Source: Maricaulis maris MCS10
Lineage (GTDB): Bacteria > Pseudomonadota > Alphaproteobacteria > Caulobacterales > Maricaulaceae
DNA length: 64,000 nucleotides
NCBI RefSeq assembly: GCF_000014745.1
Contig: NC_008347.1
Coordinates: forward strand, 2,372,001-2,436,000
Direction of reading: 5' to 3'
This document shows, piece by piece, positions 28,897-37,333 of this stretch (its first letter is position 1; the number at the start of each line of letters is the position of its first letter). The translations under genes and the position numbers were made by a program. The notes below the pieces were generated by a model. That model worked only from the letters and a program-made list of their open reading frames with translations. It did not search any database and was not told the DNA's origin.

Positions 28897-31800
28897 GTGA
28901 AGTTCACACAGCTGAGGCTGGCCGGATTCAAGTCATTCGTCGAACCGACGGAATTGAGAATTGATCCGGGCCTTACGGGCGTGATCGGACCCAACGGTTG
29001 CGGCAAGTCGAATCTGCTTGAAGCCCTGCGCTGGGTGATGGGGGCGACCTCCGCCAAATCGCTGCGCGGTGACGGCATGGAAGACGTGATCTTCGCCGGG
29101 ACCGATGCCCGCCCCTCCCGCAATTTCGCCGAAGTCGTGCTCTCGGTCGACAATGCCGACAAGCTCGCCCCGGCCCGTTTCAACGACGCCGACACGCTCG
29201 ACGTGACACGGCGCATCACCCGCGGTGCCGGCTCGGCCTACAAGATCAATGGCGAGGAAGTACGGGCCAAGGATGTCCAGCTTCTCTTCATGGATGCCGG
29301 TACGGGGGCCAACTCCCCGGCGCTCGTCCGTCAGGGCCAGATTTCCGAACTGATCGCATCGAAGCCGCAAAACCGCCGCCGCGTGCTGGAAGAGGCCGCC
29401 GGCGTCTCCGGACTACGCGCCCGCCGTCACGAGGCCGAGCTGCGGCTCAAGGGCGCCGAGACCAATCTCGACCGGTTGCAGGAAGTGATCGACGAGATCA
29501 CCGCCCGGCACGGCTCGCTTCAGCGTCAGGCCCGGCAGGCCTCGCGCTATCGAAAACTGTCCGCCTCGATCCGCGCCCTGGAAGCGGCCGTCTGGCTCAA
29601 TCGCTGGCGCGAAGCCGCCAGCGCGGTCGAGACTGCCGAGGCCGTGCTGGCCGAAAAACGGACCGCGACCGAGGATTCCAGTCTCGCAGCTGCCGAAGCG
29701 CGCACGCGCGCCGAAGTCCTTGCCGCCTCCCGCGAACCGGCCCGTCAGGCCGAAGCCGAAGCTGCCGCCGCCTTGCGCCTGCTGGAACGTGAGCGCGATC
29801 GGCTGCAACGCGATGCGGAAGACGTACAGCGCTCCATCCACGGACTGGAACGCCGGCTCGACGATCTGGCCAATGCCGCCCGGCGCGAGACCGACATCGC
29901 CGAGGATGCCCGTACCAGCCGCGCCGAAGCCGAAGCCCAGATCACCAGACTCGACACCGAAACCAAGGACGAGCAAGCGGCGCTGGATGCTGCCGAACTG
30001 GCGTCGGTCGAGGCTGAAACCGCTCGTCAGGCTGCCGAGGATGGGCTTGACGCCCGGGCCAGCGAAGCCGCCGACAAGCGCGCCGCCATCGACAGCGCCC
30101 GCCGTGACCTGTCACGCCATGAAGCCCGCCTCGTCCAGATCGAGCGCGAGATTGACGGCGCCCGCTCCGAGCTTGATCGCGTGCGTGGCTCGACGGCGCT
30201 GGCCGAACTGGAAACGGCCGAGACAGCGGCCGCAACCGCTGAAACAAGCCTGGCAAACGTCCGCGGCGCGCTGGAACAGGCCGAGCAAGCCCGCCAGTCT
30301 GCCGCCCAGACGCTGGAAGCTGCCGCCGACTGCTGGCGTGAGGCCTCAGCCCAGCGCGAGACGCTGGAGCGGGAATTGCGCGCCCTGGAACGCCTGCTGG
30401 CTGGTTCCCAGGCAGAATCCCTGTCACCGGCGATCGAGGCCGTGCGCGCCCGTCCGGGCTATGAGCACGCCCTGGCAGCCGCCCTTGGAGATGACCTGGA
30501 GGCCTCGCTTGACGCCAGCGCGGCTCGTCACTGGGCGCAGACGACCTGCCATGCCGAGGCGCTGCCGGGCGGCTGTGTCCCGCTGTCCGATCACATCCAG
30601 GCCCCACCAGCCCTGAAGGCCCGACTCGATGCAGTCGGCGTCATCAAGGCCGACAAGGCAATCGAGGCCGCCGCCAAGCTCAAACCCGGCCAGCGTCTGG
30701 TGACCCGCGAAGGCGATCTTTGGCGCTGGGACGGGCTGGTGGCGCGGGCCGATGCCCCTTCCGCCGCCGTGGCCCGGCTGGAACAGAAAAACCGCCTCGA
30801 CGCCATTCGGGTCGAGCTGGACGACACACTCACGGACCACGACACGGCCCGGGAGGCCGAGACCGACGCCCGCGAAACCGCCCGCACCACGCGCGAGGCC
30901 GAAGCCGCCGCCCGCGCCGCTGTCGGACCCGCCGAGCGCCAGGCCCGCGACGCTATGGCCCGGATCTCCGACCTGCGCGAAAGTGCCGCCAAGGATGCCG
31001 CCCGCGCCACCGCGCTGGAGGAGCGTCTCGACCGGCTGACCGCCGAACAGGCTGAAAACCGCAAGGCCATTGATGATGCCCGCGCCCTGCTGGTCGAAGC
31101 CGAAACCGCCGAGGGCGATACCGATGCGCTCGACGCCGCGCGAGACACTGCCGACACGGCCCGCAGCGCCGCGGCAGATGCCCGCGCGGCGCTGGAGAGC
31201 CTCAAACGAGAGCGCGAACAACGCCGTCAGCGGCGCATGGGCTTCAAGCGCGACCATGACGCCTGGGCTGAACGCTGCAAATCGGCCGAGGCCCGCCTCG
31301 CAGAGATTGCCAATGAGCGCAGCGAAGCGGAAGCCCGCTTGGAAACCGCCCGCGCCCGCCCGGAGGTGATCGAGGATCAGTTGTTCGAGCTGGCGTCGAA
31401 GCTGCGCGCCGCCGAGGTGACCGCCGAGGACGCCCGCCAGGCCGCCTCCGCCAATGAAGGCGAAGTCAAATCCGCCGACAGCGCCGCTCGCCAGGCCGAG
31501 GCTGCCGCTTCTGCAGCCCGTGAAGGGCGCGCCGCCGCCGAAGCAACCCTGACCGCCGCCCGCGAGCGCCTCGCCGAGACCACCGAGCGCTTGCAGGATG
31601 CGACCGGTGAAGCGCCGGGCACATTGAGCACCCGCTTCGACGAGGACGAAATGTCCGAACTGAGTCCGAGCGAGCTGGAACGGCGGCTGGACGAAGCCCG
31701 CCAGTCCCGCGAACGTCTGGGCGCGGTCAATCTGCGCGCCGATGACGAGGCCGAGGAACTCTCTGCCAAGATTGAGGAAATGACCCGCGAGCGCGACGAT

Positions 31801-32343
31801 CTGGTCGAGGCCATTGCCCGCCTGCGCAAGGCCGTCGACGAATTGTCACGCGAAGGCCGGGCCCGTCTTCTGGAAGCCTTCGACATCGTCAACAACCATT
31901 TCCAGACCCTGTTCGAGACCCTGTTCGAAGGCGGCCATGCCGAGCTGCGCCTGACCGAACATGATGACCCGCTGGAAGCCGGCCTCGAGATCTTTGCCTG
32001 CCCGCCGGGCAAGAAACTCGACAATATGGCCCTGATGTCCGGCGGCGAGCAGGCGCTGACTGCCTCCGCCCTGATCTTCGCCGTCTTCCTGTCCAACCCG
32101 GCGCCGGTCTGTGTCCTCGATGAGGTCGACGCGCCGCTCGATGACGCCAATGTCGACCGCTATTGCCGCATGCTCAAGGAAATGCGCCGTCTGACCGAGA
32201 CCCGTTTCCTGGTCATCACCCACAATGCGCTGACCATGTCGCGCATGGACCGCTTGTATGGTGTGACGATGGCTGAGCGCGGTGTTTCCCAGCTGGTCTC
32301 GGTCGACCTTGTCGGCGCGGAACAGCTGATTGCCGCTGAGTAG
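28897..32343 (+). CDS. smc: Chromosome segregation protein SMC
   Basis: An 1148-aa condensin ATPase. Walker A GPNGCGKSN is at 31-39. Two very long Ala/Glu/Arg-rich coiled-coil arms flank a hinge near 500-630 with GYEHALAAALGDDLEA. The ABC signature SGGEQ is at 1048-1052 and Walker B VCVLDEVDAPLDD begins at 1071. It organises and resolves the chromosome, with ScpA/ScpB as usual partners. The start is a GTG at 28897 behind AAGGGA (28885-28890), and family alignment (MKFTQLRLAGFKSF) supports it. Confidence 0.97.
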   Translation: MKFTQLRLAGFKSFVEPTELRIDPGLTGVIGPNGCGKSNLLEALRWVMGATSAKSLRGDGMEDVIFAGTDARPSRNFAEVVLSVDNADKLAPARFNDADTLDVTRRITRGAGSAYKINGEEVRAKDVQLLFMDAGTGANSPALVRQGQISELIASKPQNRRRVLEEAAGVSGLRARRHEAELRLKGAETNLDRLQEVIDEITARHGSLQRQARQASRYRKLSASIRALEAAVWLNRWREAASAVETAEAVLAEKRTATEDSSLAAAEARTRAEVLAASREPARQAEAEAAAALRLLERERDRLQRDAEDVQRSIHGLERRLDDLANAARRETDIAEDARTSRAEAEAQITRLDTETKDEQAALDAAELASVEAETARQAAEDGLDARASEAADKRAAIDSARRDLSRHEARLVQIEREIDGARSELDRVRGSTALAELETAETAAATAETSLANVRGALEQAEQARQSAAQTLEAAADCWREASAQRETLERELRALERLLAGSQAESLSPAIEAVRARPGYEHALAAALGDDLEASLDASAARHWAQTTCHAEALPGGCVPLSDHIQAPPALKARLDAVGVIKADKAIEAAAKLKPGQRLVTREGDLWRWDGLVARADAPSAAVARLEQKNRLDAIRVELDDTLTDHDTAREAETDARETARTTREAEAAARAAVGPAERQARDAMARISDLRESAAKDAARATALEERLDRLTAEQAENRKAIDDARALLVEAETAEGDTDALDAARDTADTARSAAADARAALESLKREREQRRQRRMGFKRDHDAWAERCKSAEARLAEIANERSEAEARLETARARPEVIEDQLFELASKLRAAEVTAEDARQAASANEGEVKSADSAARQAEAAASAAREGRAAAEATLTAARERLAETTERLQDATGEAPGTLSTRFDEDEMSELSPSELERRLDEARQSRERLGAVNLRADDEAEELSAKIEEMTRERDDLVEAIARLRKAVDELSREGRARLLEAFDIVNNHFQTLFETLFEGGHAELRLTEHDDPLEAGLEIFACPPGKKLDNMALMSGGEQALTASALIFAVFLSNPAPVCVLDEVDAPLDDANVDRYCRMLKEMRRLTETRFLVITHNALTMSRMDRLYGVTMAERGVSQLVSVDLVGAEQLIAAE

Positions 32344-32390
32344 CTTATACGGACTTATTTTTCAGTTACTTACCGCACCCGCACCCTTGC

Positions 32391-32419
32391 TTGACTTGCC
32401 GCAGGGCCGTGGATAGTGT
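32391..32419 (+). promoter_or_regulatory. Predicted promoter of the F0 ATP synthase operon
   Basis: TTGACT (32391-32396), 17 bases, TAGTGT (32414-32419), located between smc and atpI and about 48 bases before the atpI ATG. The -35 box is strong. The -10 is the same hexamer as the predicted glyQ promoter. Confidence 0.5.
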
Positions 32420-32466
32420 GCGCGCGCCTGTGGGGGGCTGTTCTTCCGTAGGCAGACCGGTCCAAC

Positions 32467-32793
32467 ATGTCAGGCGAAGACGACAGCCCACGCAACAAAT
32501 CCCGAGCCGATCTGGACGCGCTGCAGCTCCGCATTGATGCGAAGCGCGCGAAATACCAGAAACCGGCCGGAAAGCCGCCCAGCTCCGCATGGTCACTGGG
32601 CATGCGATATGGGTCGGAATTCTTCGGCGGGGTTTTGGTCGGGGGCGTACTGGGCTATGTGCTCGACCTGCTCGCCGGAATCAGTCCTTTCGGTCTGATC
32701 GTCGGCACCTTGCTGGGCTTTGCGGCCGGTACACTCAATGTGGTCCGGTCCGCGCGCGAGATAACATCGGAATCGGACGGCGATAACGCCTGA
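32467..32793 (+). CDS. atpI: ATP synthase accessory protein AtpI
   Basis: A 108-aa membrane protein with a charged N-terminal cytoplasmic part (1-45) and two hydrophobic spans (SEFFGGVLVGGVLGYVLDLL and FGLIVGTLLGFAAGTLNVV). It matches the AtpI/AtpZ family that precedes F0 genes and helps c-ring assembly or Mg2+ supply. It is the first gene of the F0 operon. Confidence 0.9.
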   Translation: MSGEDDSPRNKSRADLDALQLRIDAKRAKYQKPAGKPPSSAWSLGMRYGSEFFGGVLVGGVLGYVLDLLAGISPFGLIVGTLLGFAAGTLNVVRSAREITSESDGDNA

Positions 32794-32846
32794 CGGTTTC
32801 ACGGGTTCAAGACGGCGCAAGCCGCAAGACATGAAAGAGGCCGGGC

Positions 32847-33623
32847 GTGGCAGACACCAACCCGATCAAACAGTTCGAAGTCCACGAAGTCTTCCCCTTC
32901 GAGGCATTCGGTCTGAATCTGGCTTTCACCAACTCCAGCTATTTCATGGTGTTGACGACGGTCCTGACGATCGTGCTCTTCATGGTCGCCATGTCGAGCC
33001 GCGCCCTGGTGCCGAACCGCGCCCAGTCGGTGGCCGAGATCATCTACGGCTTCGTCGCCGACATGGTCCGCTCGACCGCCGGACAGGAAGGCCTGCGCTT
33101 CTTCCCCTTCGTCTTTACCCTCTTCATTTTCATCCTGGTCGCCAACATGCTCGGCATGTTCCCCTACTTCCCGGCGCCGGGTGCCCACTCCTTCACCATC
33201 ACCAGCCATCTGATCGTGACCGTCGCCCTGGCGATGCTGGTCTGGCTGACCGTCATTATATATGGCGTGTTCAAGAACGGCTTTGGTTTCCTGAAGCTGT
33301 TCGTACCTTCGGGCGTGCCCATTTTCGTTCTGCCGCTGGTCGTCGTGATCGAGATCATCTCCTTCGTGTCACGCCCGCTGAGCCATTCGGTCCGCCTGTT
33401 CGCCAACATGCTGGCCGGTCACATTCTGCTGAAAGTGTTCGCCGGTTTTGTCGTGACCCTGGCAGCAGCATGGGGTGGCTTCGGCTACCTCGCGGGCATC
33501 GCACCGCTGGCCATGGCGGTCAGCCTGACCGCCCTCGAATTCCTGGTCGCCTTCCTGCAGGCCTATGTGTTTGCAATGTTGACCTGCATTTACCTCAACG
33601 ATGCCCTGCACCCGGGTCACTGA
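32847..33623 (+). CDS. atpB: F0F1 ATP synthase subunit a
   Basis: A 258-aa polytopic proton-channel subunit. The essential Arg is residue 183 in [14 protein letters not shown], and the last helix carries [19 protein letters not shown]. It starts with GTG at 32847 behind AAGAGG. It forms the half-channels that feed the c-ring. Confidence 0.96.
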   Translation: MADTNPIKQFEVHEVFPFEAFGLNLAFTNSSYFMVLTTVLTIVLFMVAMSSRALVPNRAQSVAEIIYGFVADMVRSTAGQEGLRFFPFVFTLFIFILVANMLGMFPYFPAPGAHSFTITSHLIVTVALAMLVWLTVIIYGVFKNGFGFLKLFVPSGVPIFVLPLVVVIEIISFVSRPLSHSVRLFANMLAGHILLKVFAGFVVTLAAAWGGFGYLAGIAPLAMAVSLTALEFLVAFLQAYVFAMLTCIYLNDALHPGH

Positions 33624-33680
33624 CCTGCAGGCGTCACCACCAACGAATACCTGATACAGCCCCTCAAAGGAGTTTTTGAT

Positions 33681-33905
33681 ATGGAAGACATGGGCAAATA
33701 CATCGGTGCCGGCCTCGCTTGTCTCGGCATGCTCGGCGCAGCTGTTGGCGTCGGCAACATCTTCGCCGCATTCCTGCAGGGTGCCATGCGCAACCCGTCT
33801 GCAGCACAGGCGCAGTTCGGTACGCTGATCTTCGGCTTCGCCGTGACGGAAGCCCTGGGCATCTTCTCGCTGCTCATCGCGATCCTGCTGCTCTTCGCTG
33901 TCTGA
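33681..33905 (+). CDS. atpE: F0F1 ATP synthase subunit c
   Basis: A 74-aa hairpin of two membrane helices linked by the polar loop RNPSAAQAQ. The proton-binding carboxylate is Glu-57 in [15 protein letters not shown]. Its size is typical for alphaproteobacteria. An AAGGAG ribosome-binding site precedes the ATG, fitting its high stoichiometry in the ring. Confidence 0.97.
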   Translation: MEDMGKYIGAGLACLGMLGAAVGVGNIFAAFLQGAMRNPSAAQAQFGTLIFGFAVTEALGIFSLLIAILLLFAV

Positions 33906-33978
33906 TTTCGGATTGCGGCCGCATCACCGGATGCGGCCGCATTTCTTCGCTCCACCTGATTAGAGGAGCCGGCGTCCC

Positions 33979-34548
33979 ATGACGCACGCACCGCATTCAG
34001 AAGTGGCCCAACACGTCGCCGAGGCTGCTGCCGATCATGCAGACTCGGGTGTGTTCCCGCCCTTCGACCCGACCTATTTCGCGTCCCAGCTCTTCTGGCT
34101 GACGATCGCCTTCGTGATCCTGTACATCGCGCTGGACCGTCTCATCCTGCCGAAGATCAAGACGACGATCGAAGACCGTCGCGACCGTATCGCCGACGAT
34201 CTCGACGCTGCCGCCCAGGCCAAGGCTGATGCCGAGGCCGCCGGCGAAGCGTATGAAAAATCGCTCGCCGAAGCCCGCAACAAGGCTCACGCGCTTGCCG
34301 CCAAGACGCGCCAGACGCTGGACGCCGAGATTGCCAAGGAAACCGCTGCAGTCGAAGCCGAGCTGAGCGCCAAGCAGGAAGCGTCGGAAGCCGCCATCCG
34401 CAAGGCCAAGGACAAGGCCTTCGCCGAAGTGCGCGGCATTGCCGCCACGGCAACCGCCGCAGTCGTCTCTGCGCTGGCCGGGGTTGAGGTCTCTGAGGCT
34501 GATGCCGGCAAGACCGTCGACGGCCTGATCAAGGCGAAGGAGGCGTAA
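33979..34548 (+). CDS. F0F1 ATP synthase subunit b'
   Basis: A 189-aa stator protein with one N-terminal membrane span (TYFASQLFWLTIAFVILYIAL) and a long charged helix rich in Ala, Lys and Glu. It differs from the following b subunit; alphaproteobacteria use a b/b' heterodimer. It is 3 bases upstream of the b gene. Confidence 0.9.
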   Translation: MTHAPHSEVAQHVAEAAADHADSGVFPPFDPTYFASQLFWLTIAFVILYIALDRLILPKIKTTIEDRRDRIADDLDAAAQAKADAEAAGEAYEKSLAEARNKAHALAAKTRQTLDAEIAKETAAVEAELSAKQEASEAAIRKAKDKAFAEVRGIAATATAAVVSALAGVEVSEADAGKTVDGLIKAKEA

Positions 34549-34551
34549 GCC

Positions 34552-35103
34552 ATGATGATCCGTGCTGAAGACGCCGGTCACGGCGAAGAGCAGACCCTCC
34601 TGGAATGGCTGGCCGCCCAACCGGGCGACCCGTCCTTCTACGCCTTCCTGGCACTGTTGATCTTTTTCGGCCTGCTGCTGCACATGGGTGTGCACCGGAC
34701 GATCGCCAAAACACTGGATGACCGCGCCGAGGGTATTTCCAACGAGTTGGACGAAGCCAAGCGCCTGCGCGAGGACGCCGCCGAAATGCTGGCCTCCTAC
34801 CAGCGCAAGCAGCGTGAAGCGGAAGCGGAAGCCGAAGCCATCATCGCCCAGGCCAAGACCGAAGCGAAGTCACTGAAGGCGGAAGCCCGCAAGGAAATGA
34901 CGGAACGCCTCGAACGCCGTACCGCCATGGCCGAGCAGCGCATCGCCCAGGCCGAAGCCCAGGCTGCTGCCGACGTCAAGGCAGCCGCGGCCGAACTGGC
35001 TGCCCAGGCCGCCGAGGAAATCCTCAAGACCCAGCTCAAAAAGTCGGACCTCAACAAGCTCGTTGATGCCGACATCAAGACGGTTGGTCAGCGCCTGAAC
35101 TAG
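34552..35103 (+). CDS. atpF: F0F1 ATP synthase subunit b
   Basis: A 183-aa peripheral-stalk subunit with a membrane span at about 25-47 (PSFYAFLALLIFFGLLLHMG) and a long amphipathic coiled coil (QRKQREAEAEAEAIIAQAKT). It is the last gene of the F0 operon. F1 genes are absent here, as usual in this class where F0 and F1 loci are separate. Confidence 0.93.
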   Translation: MMIRAEDAGHGEEQTLLEWLAAQPGDPSFYAFLALLIFFGLLLHMGVHRTIAKTLDDRAEGISNELDEAKRLREDAAEMLASYQRKQREAEAEAEAIIAQAKTEAKSLKAEARKEMTERLERRTAMAEQRIAQAEAQAAADVKAAAAELAAQAAEEILKTQLKKSDLNKLVDADIKTVGQRLN

Positions 35104-35130
35104 GCCGGTCACAATTTGCCCGGATACCAG

Positions 35131-35160
35131 AAGGCCCGCAGCGACTGCTGCGGGCCTTTT
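35131..35160 (+). terminator. Intrinsic terminator of the F0 operon
   Basis: A perfect 12-bp stem (AAGGCCCGCAGC with its complement), loop GACT (35143-35146), followed by TTTTCGTTT. It lies 28 bases after the atpF stop. Confidence 0.92.
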
Positions 35161-35194
35161 CGTTTGCCTGTGCCTGTGAGGGTCAGACCGGGCA

Positions 35195-35599
35195 TCAGGC
35201 CGACGCGCCGGAGCGATTGCGGACCATGAGCAGGACCAGCGCCAAAACCCCGATCCCCAACTCGATCAGCATGGCCATGACCAGGGAGTCGGACGGCATG
35301 CCGTCCAGCGCAAGGCTGGCCACACGGCCAACGCCGTAGCCGAGAAAGACCAGAACCGTCAGCTGCAGGGCAGCGGTCGCCCATTTCAGCCAGATCGATC
35401 CGGCCAGCACGGCCAGCCCGCTCAGCACCAGGAGCCCGGCCGGGGCGCGGATTTCGCTGAGCTGGCTGGCTCCGCCGTCAAGGACCAGCCCGGATCCGGC
35501 ATAGAGGGATTGCGGGTCGAGCAGCAGGGTGGCGCCTATCAGCAGGGCGACCAGACCAGCCAGCGCGAGAACGATACGGGTCATCAGGTTTGCAGTCAT
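35195..35599 (-). CDS. DUF4345-like membrane protein
   Basis: A 134-aa protein with four hydrophobic spans. The family-like features are a first helix ending LLIGATLLLDPQSLYA, a central EIRAPAGLLVLSG and a G-R-x-x-S-L-x-x-D-G-x-P-S segment before the last helix. The ATG at 35599 follows AGGAG. It is divergent from the AraC-type gene, which could regulate it. The function is unknown. Confidence 0.7.
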   Translation of the reverse strand: MTANLMTRIVLALAGLVALLIGATLLLDPQSLYAGSGLVLDGGASQLSEIRAPAGLLVLSGLAVLAGSIWLKWATAALQLTVLVFLGYGVGRVASLALDGMPSDSLVMAMLIELGIGVLALVLLMVRNRSGASA

Positions 35600-35738
35600 C
35601 AGGATCTCCTTTAGCCAAACTTGCTTGCCCATCCTTCTGACGCGCCAGGTTGCGTATTTGAATTACAATATGGCCGTATTTTTTGATCATTCGTCCAAAG
35701 GTCTGGATTTTTGCTCGCAGCCTGGTCAAGCTGGGATC

Positions 35739-36701
35739 ATGGCCGGACCAACCCGCATCATCGATGACACCCACGCCCCCCTGGCGCTCGCCCTGCAGGC
35801 CTTGCAGCTATCCGGCACGCTGTACTGCCAGGGCGTGATGACGGCGCCCTGGGGCATTGATGTGCCCTCGCTCGACGATCAGGTGGGTTTGCTCATCATC
35901 ACCGCCGGCACGGCCCATCTGGCCACGGCAACGGATGAGACACGCCTTTTGCAGCCGGGAAGCCTCACACTTTTGACCCGGGGCCAGCCCATGCAGCTGG
36001 CCAGTGCGCCAGGCGCCAGTCTGACAGCGCTTGAGGATTTGCCGGTAGAACCCGTCACCCGCCGCTTCGAGCGCGTGTTTCATGGCGGCGGCGGGGCCGA
36101 GACGCGCTTCACCTTTGCCCTCATGAAGATCGAGGACCCGACTACCCGGCAACTGTTTCGCGAACTGCCGGAGAGTATCGAGGTCAATGGATGGGATGCG
36201 CTGGTCGAAACCTGGCTGCGCTCGACGGTACAGCTGATCAGCGAAGAGGCGCGCTTGATGCGACCCGGCAGCGAGACGCTGATTACCCGGCTTGCCGACA
36301 TTCTGGTGATCCAGCTGATCCGGCGCTGGCTCGAACATGCCGGACCGGGCGAGCGCGGTTGGCTGGCCGCCCTCCACGAGCCGGGCCTCGGACGCGCCCT
36401 CGCCGCCATCCACACTGACCCGGCGATCAATTGGTCACTCGACAGCCTGGCCGGCATAGCTGCCATGTCACGCTCGGCCTTTTGCGCCCGTTTCACGACG
36501 ATGCTGGACACCGCCCCGATGAAATACGTCACCCGTCACCGTTTGGCCCGCGCCCGTGAAGCCCTCGTGCAGACCCAGGACAGCCTCGCCGATATCAGCG
36601 AACGGTATGGCTACGGCTCGGATGCGGCCTTCAGCCGCGCCTTCAAGAAATACTATGGAATGGCACCCGGGCGCGTGCGGGCCGGTCGTCAGCCACACTG
36701 A
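35739..36701 (+). CDS. AraC-family transcriptional regulator with cupin-like sensor
   Basis: A 320-aa regulator. Residues about 15-190 resemble the AraC cupin_6 sensor (GVMTAPWGIDVP, then LLIITAGTAHL). The C-terminal 100 residues carry two helix-turn-helix units, NWSLDSLAGIAAMSRSAFCA and DSLADISERYGYGSDAAFSR, ending in the AraC block FKKYYGMAPG. I chose the ATG at 35739 because the sensor begins just after it; an in-frame ATG at 35670 is the alternative. The divergent DUF4345 gene is the obvious target candidate. The effector is unknown. Confidence 0.85.
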   Translation: MAGPTRIIDDTHAPLALALQALQLSGTLYCQGVMTAPWGIDVPSLDDQVGLLIITAGTAHLATATDETRLLQPGSLTLLTRGQPMQLASAPGASLTALEDLPVEPVTRRFERVFHGGGGAETRFTFALMKIEDPTTRQLFRELPESIEVNGWDALVETWLRSTVQLISEEARLMRPGSETLITRLADILVIQLIRRWLEHAGPGERGWLAALHEPGLGRALAAIHTDPAINWSLDSLAGIAAMSRSAFCARFTTMLDTAPMKYVTRHRLARAREALVQTQDSLADISERYGYGSDAAFSRAFKKYYGMAPGRVRAGRQPH

Positions 36702-37007
36702 CTACTCGGCCGGATCTGCGTCTTTCTCGCCGAAGGCCCAACGAACCCGCTTCCAGAGCCAGGGCACCTTGCGCAGCATTTCGGTGATCTTGCCGTGCAG
36801 CGTCTTGGAAGCACCGGCGACCAGGATCAGGCCCATCAGGCCGACAAAGGCGCCGATCGGAACAAGCGGGAAAGGCGTGAGAATTGCGACGGGAACCGAG
36901 ATCACCATCAACAACAAGCCGACAGCGATGCAGATGCCACGGATGATCAGCACCACAAAGGCGCCGATCGGATGGCTTCTCGCCCAGCCATTCAGGCTCT
37001 CATTCAT
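36702..37007 (-). CDS. Small membrane protein, hypothetical
   Basis: A 101-aa protein with two hydrophobic stretches (PIGAFVVLIIRGICIAVGLL and VPIGAFVGLMGLILVAGASK), a conserved-looking P-F-P-L-V-P-I-G turn and a basic tail with Trp residues. I recognise no named family, although it resembles small PGPGW-like membrane proteins. In-frame alternative starts lie at 37019 (ATG) and 37025 (TTG). Its stop directly abuts the AraC gene stop (convergent). Confidence 0.65.
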   Translation of the reverse strand: MNESLNGWARSHPIGAFVVLIIRGICIAVGLLLMVISVPVAILTPFPLVPIGAFVGLMGLILVAGASKTLHGKITEMLRKVPWLWKRVRWAFGEKDADPAE

Positions 37008-37025
37008 CGCTGCGACCATCTCCAA

Positions 37026-37333
37026 CCCCGTCCGTCGGGGCGCATCACCGATATGGGATGCGCGGACGAACAGACAACCATAAACGCGTAAACATCACCC
37101 CAATGCGAGACAAAAGCGCCGAAATTCAGGCGGCACCTACAGTCGGCTGCAGGATGTTGCATCTGCGCACCGGTTTGATGAACCGGCTTTGCAGGACAGG
37201 GATGTCCGGCATCCCGCCCGCTTGCTGTGCCGCCAGAACCGATATCGACCGCGACGACACGCATAAATTAATCGGATTGGCAGTGCCCTGTCATCCGGGA
37301 CCGCGCAGCTCGCGGTCCCGGATAACGATATCG
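37026..37333. other. Intergenic stretch after gcvPB
   Basis: This region of about 308 bases holds a perfect 13-bp hairpin at 37293-37323 and otherwise no convincing gene. It must carry the promoter of the 36702-37007 gene, but I see no strong -35/-10 pair. Confidence 0.5.
37293..37323 (-). terminator. Hairpin after gcvPB, possible terminator or repeat
   Basis: Arms ATCCGGGACCGCG and its exact complement around a 5-base loop, 11 bases after the gcvPB stop on the minus strand. No T tract follows, so termination would be Rho-assisted or weak. The flanking TGTCATCC resembles the ends of the repeat at 7759-7927. Confidence 0.5.

Noticed and set aside
28897-32343. The Ala/Glu/Arg repeats in smc as a DNA repeat array
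   Set aside because: They are coiled-coil heptads of the SMC arms and not periodic at DNA level.
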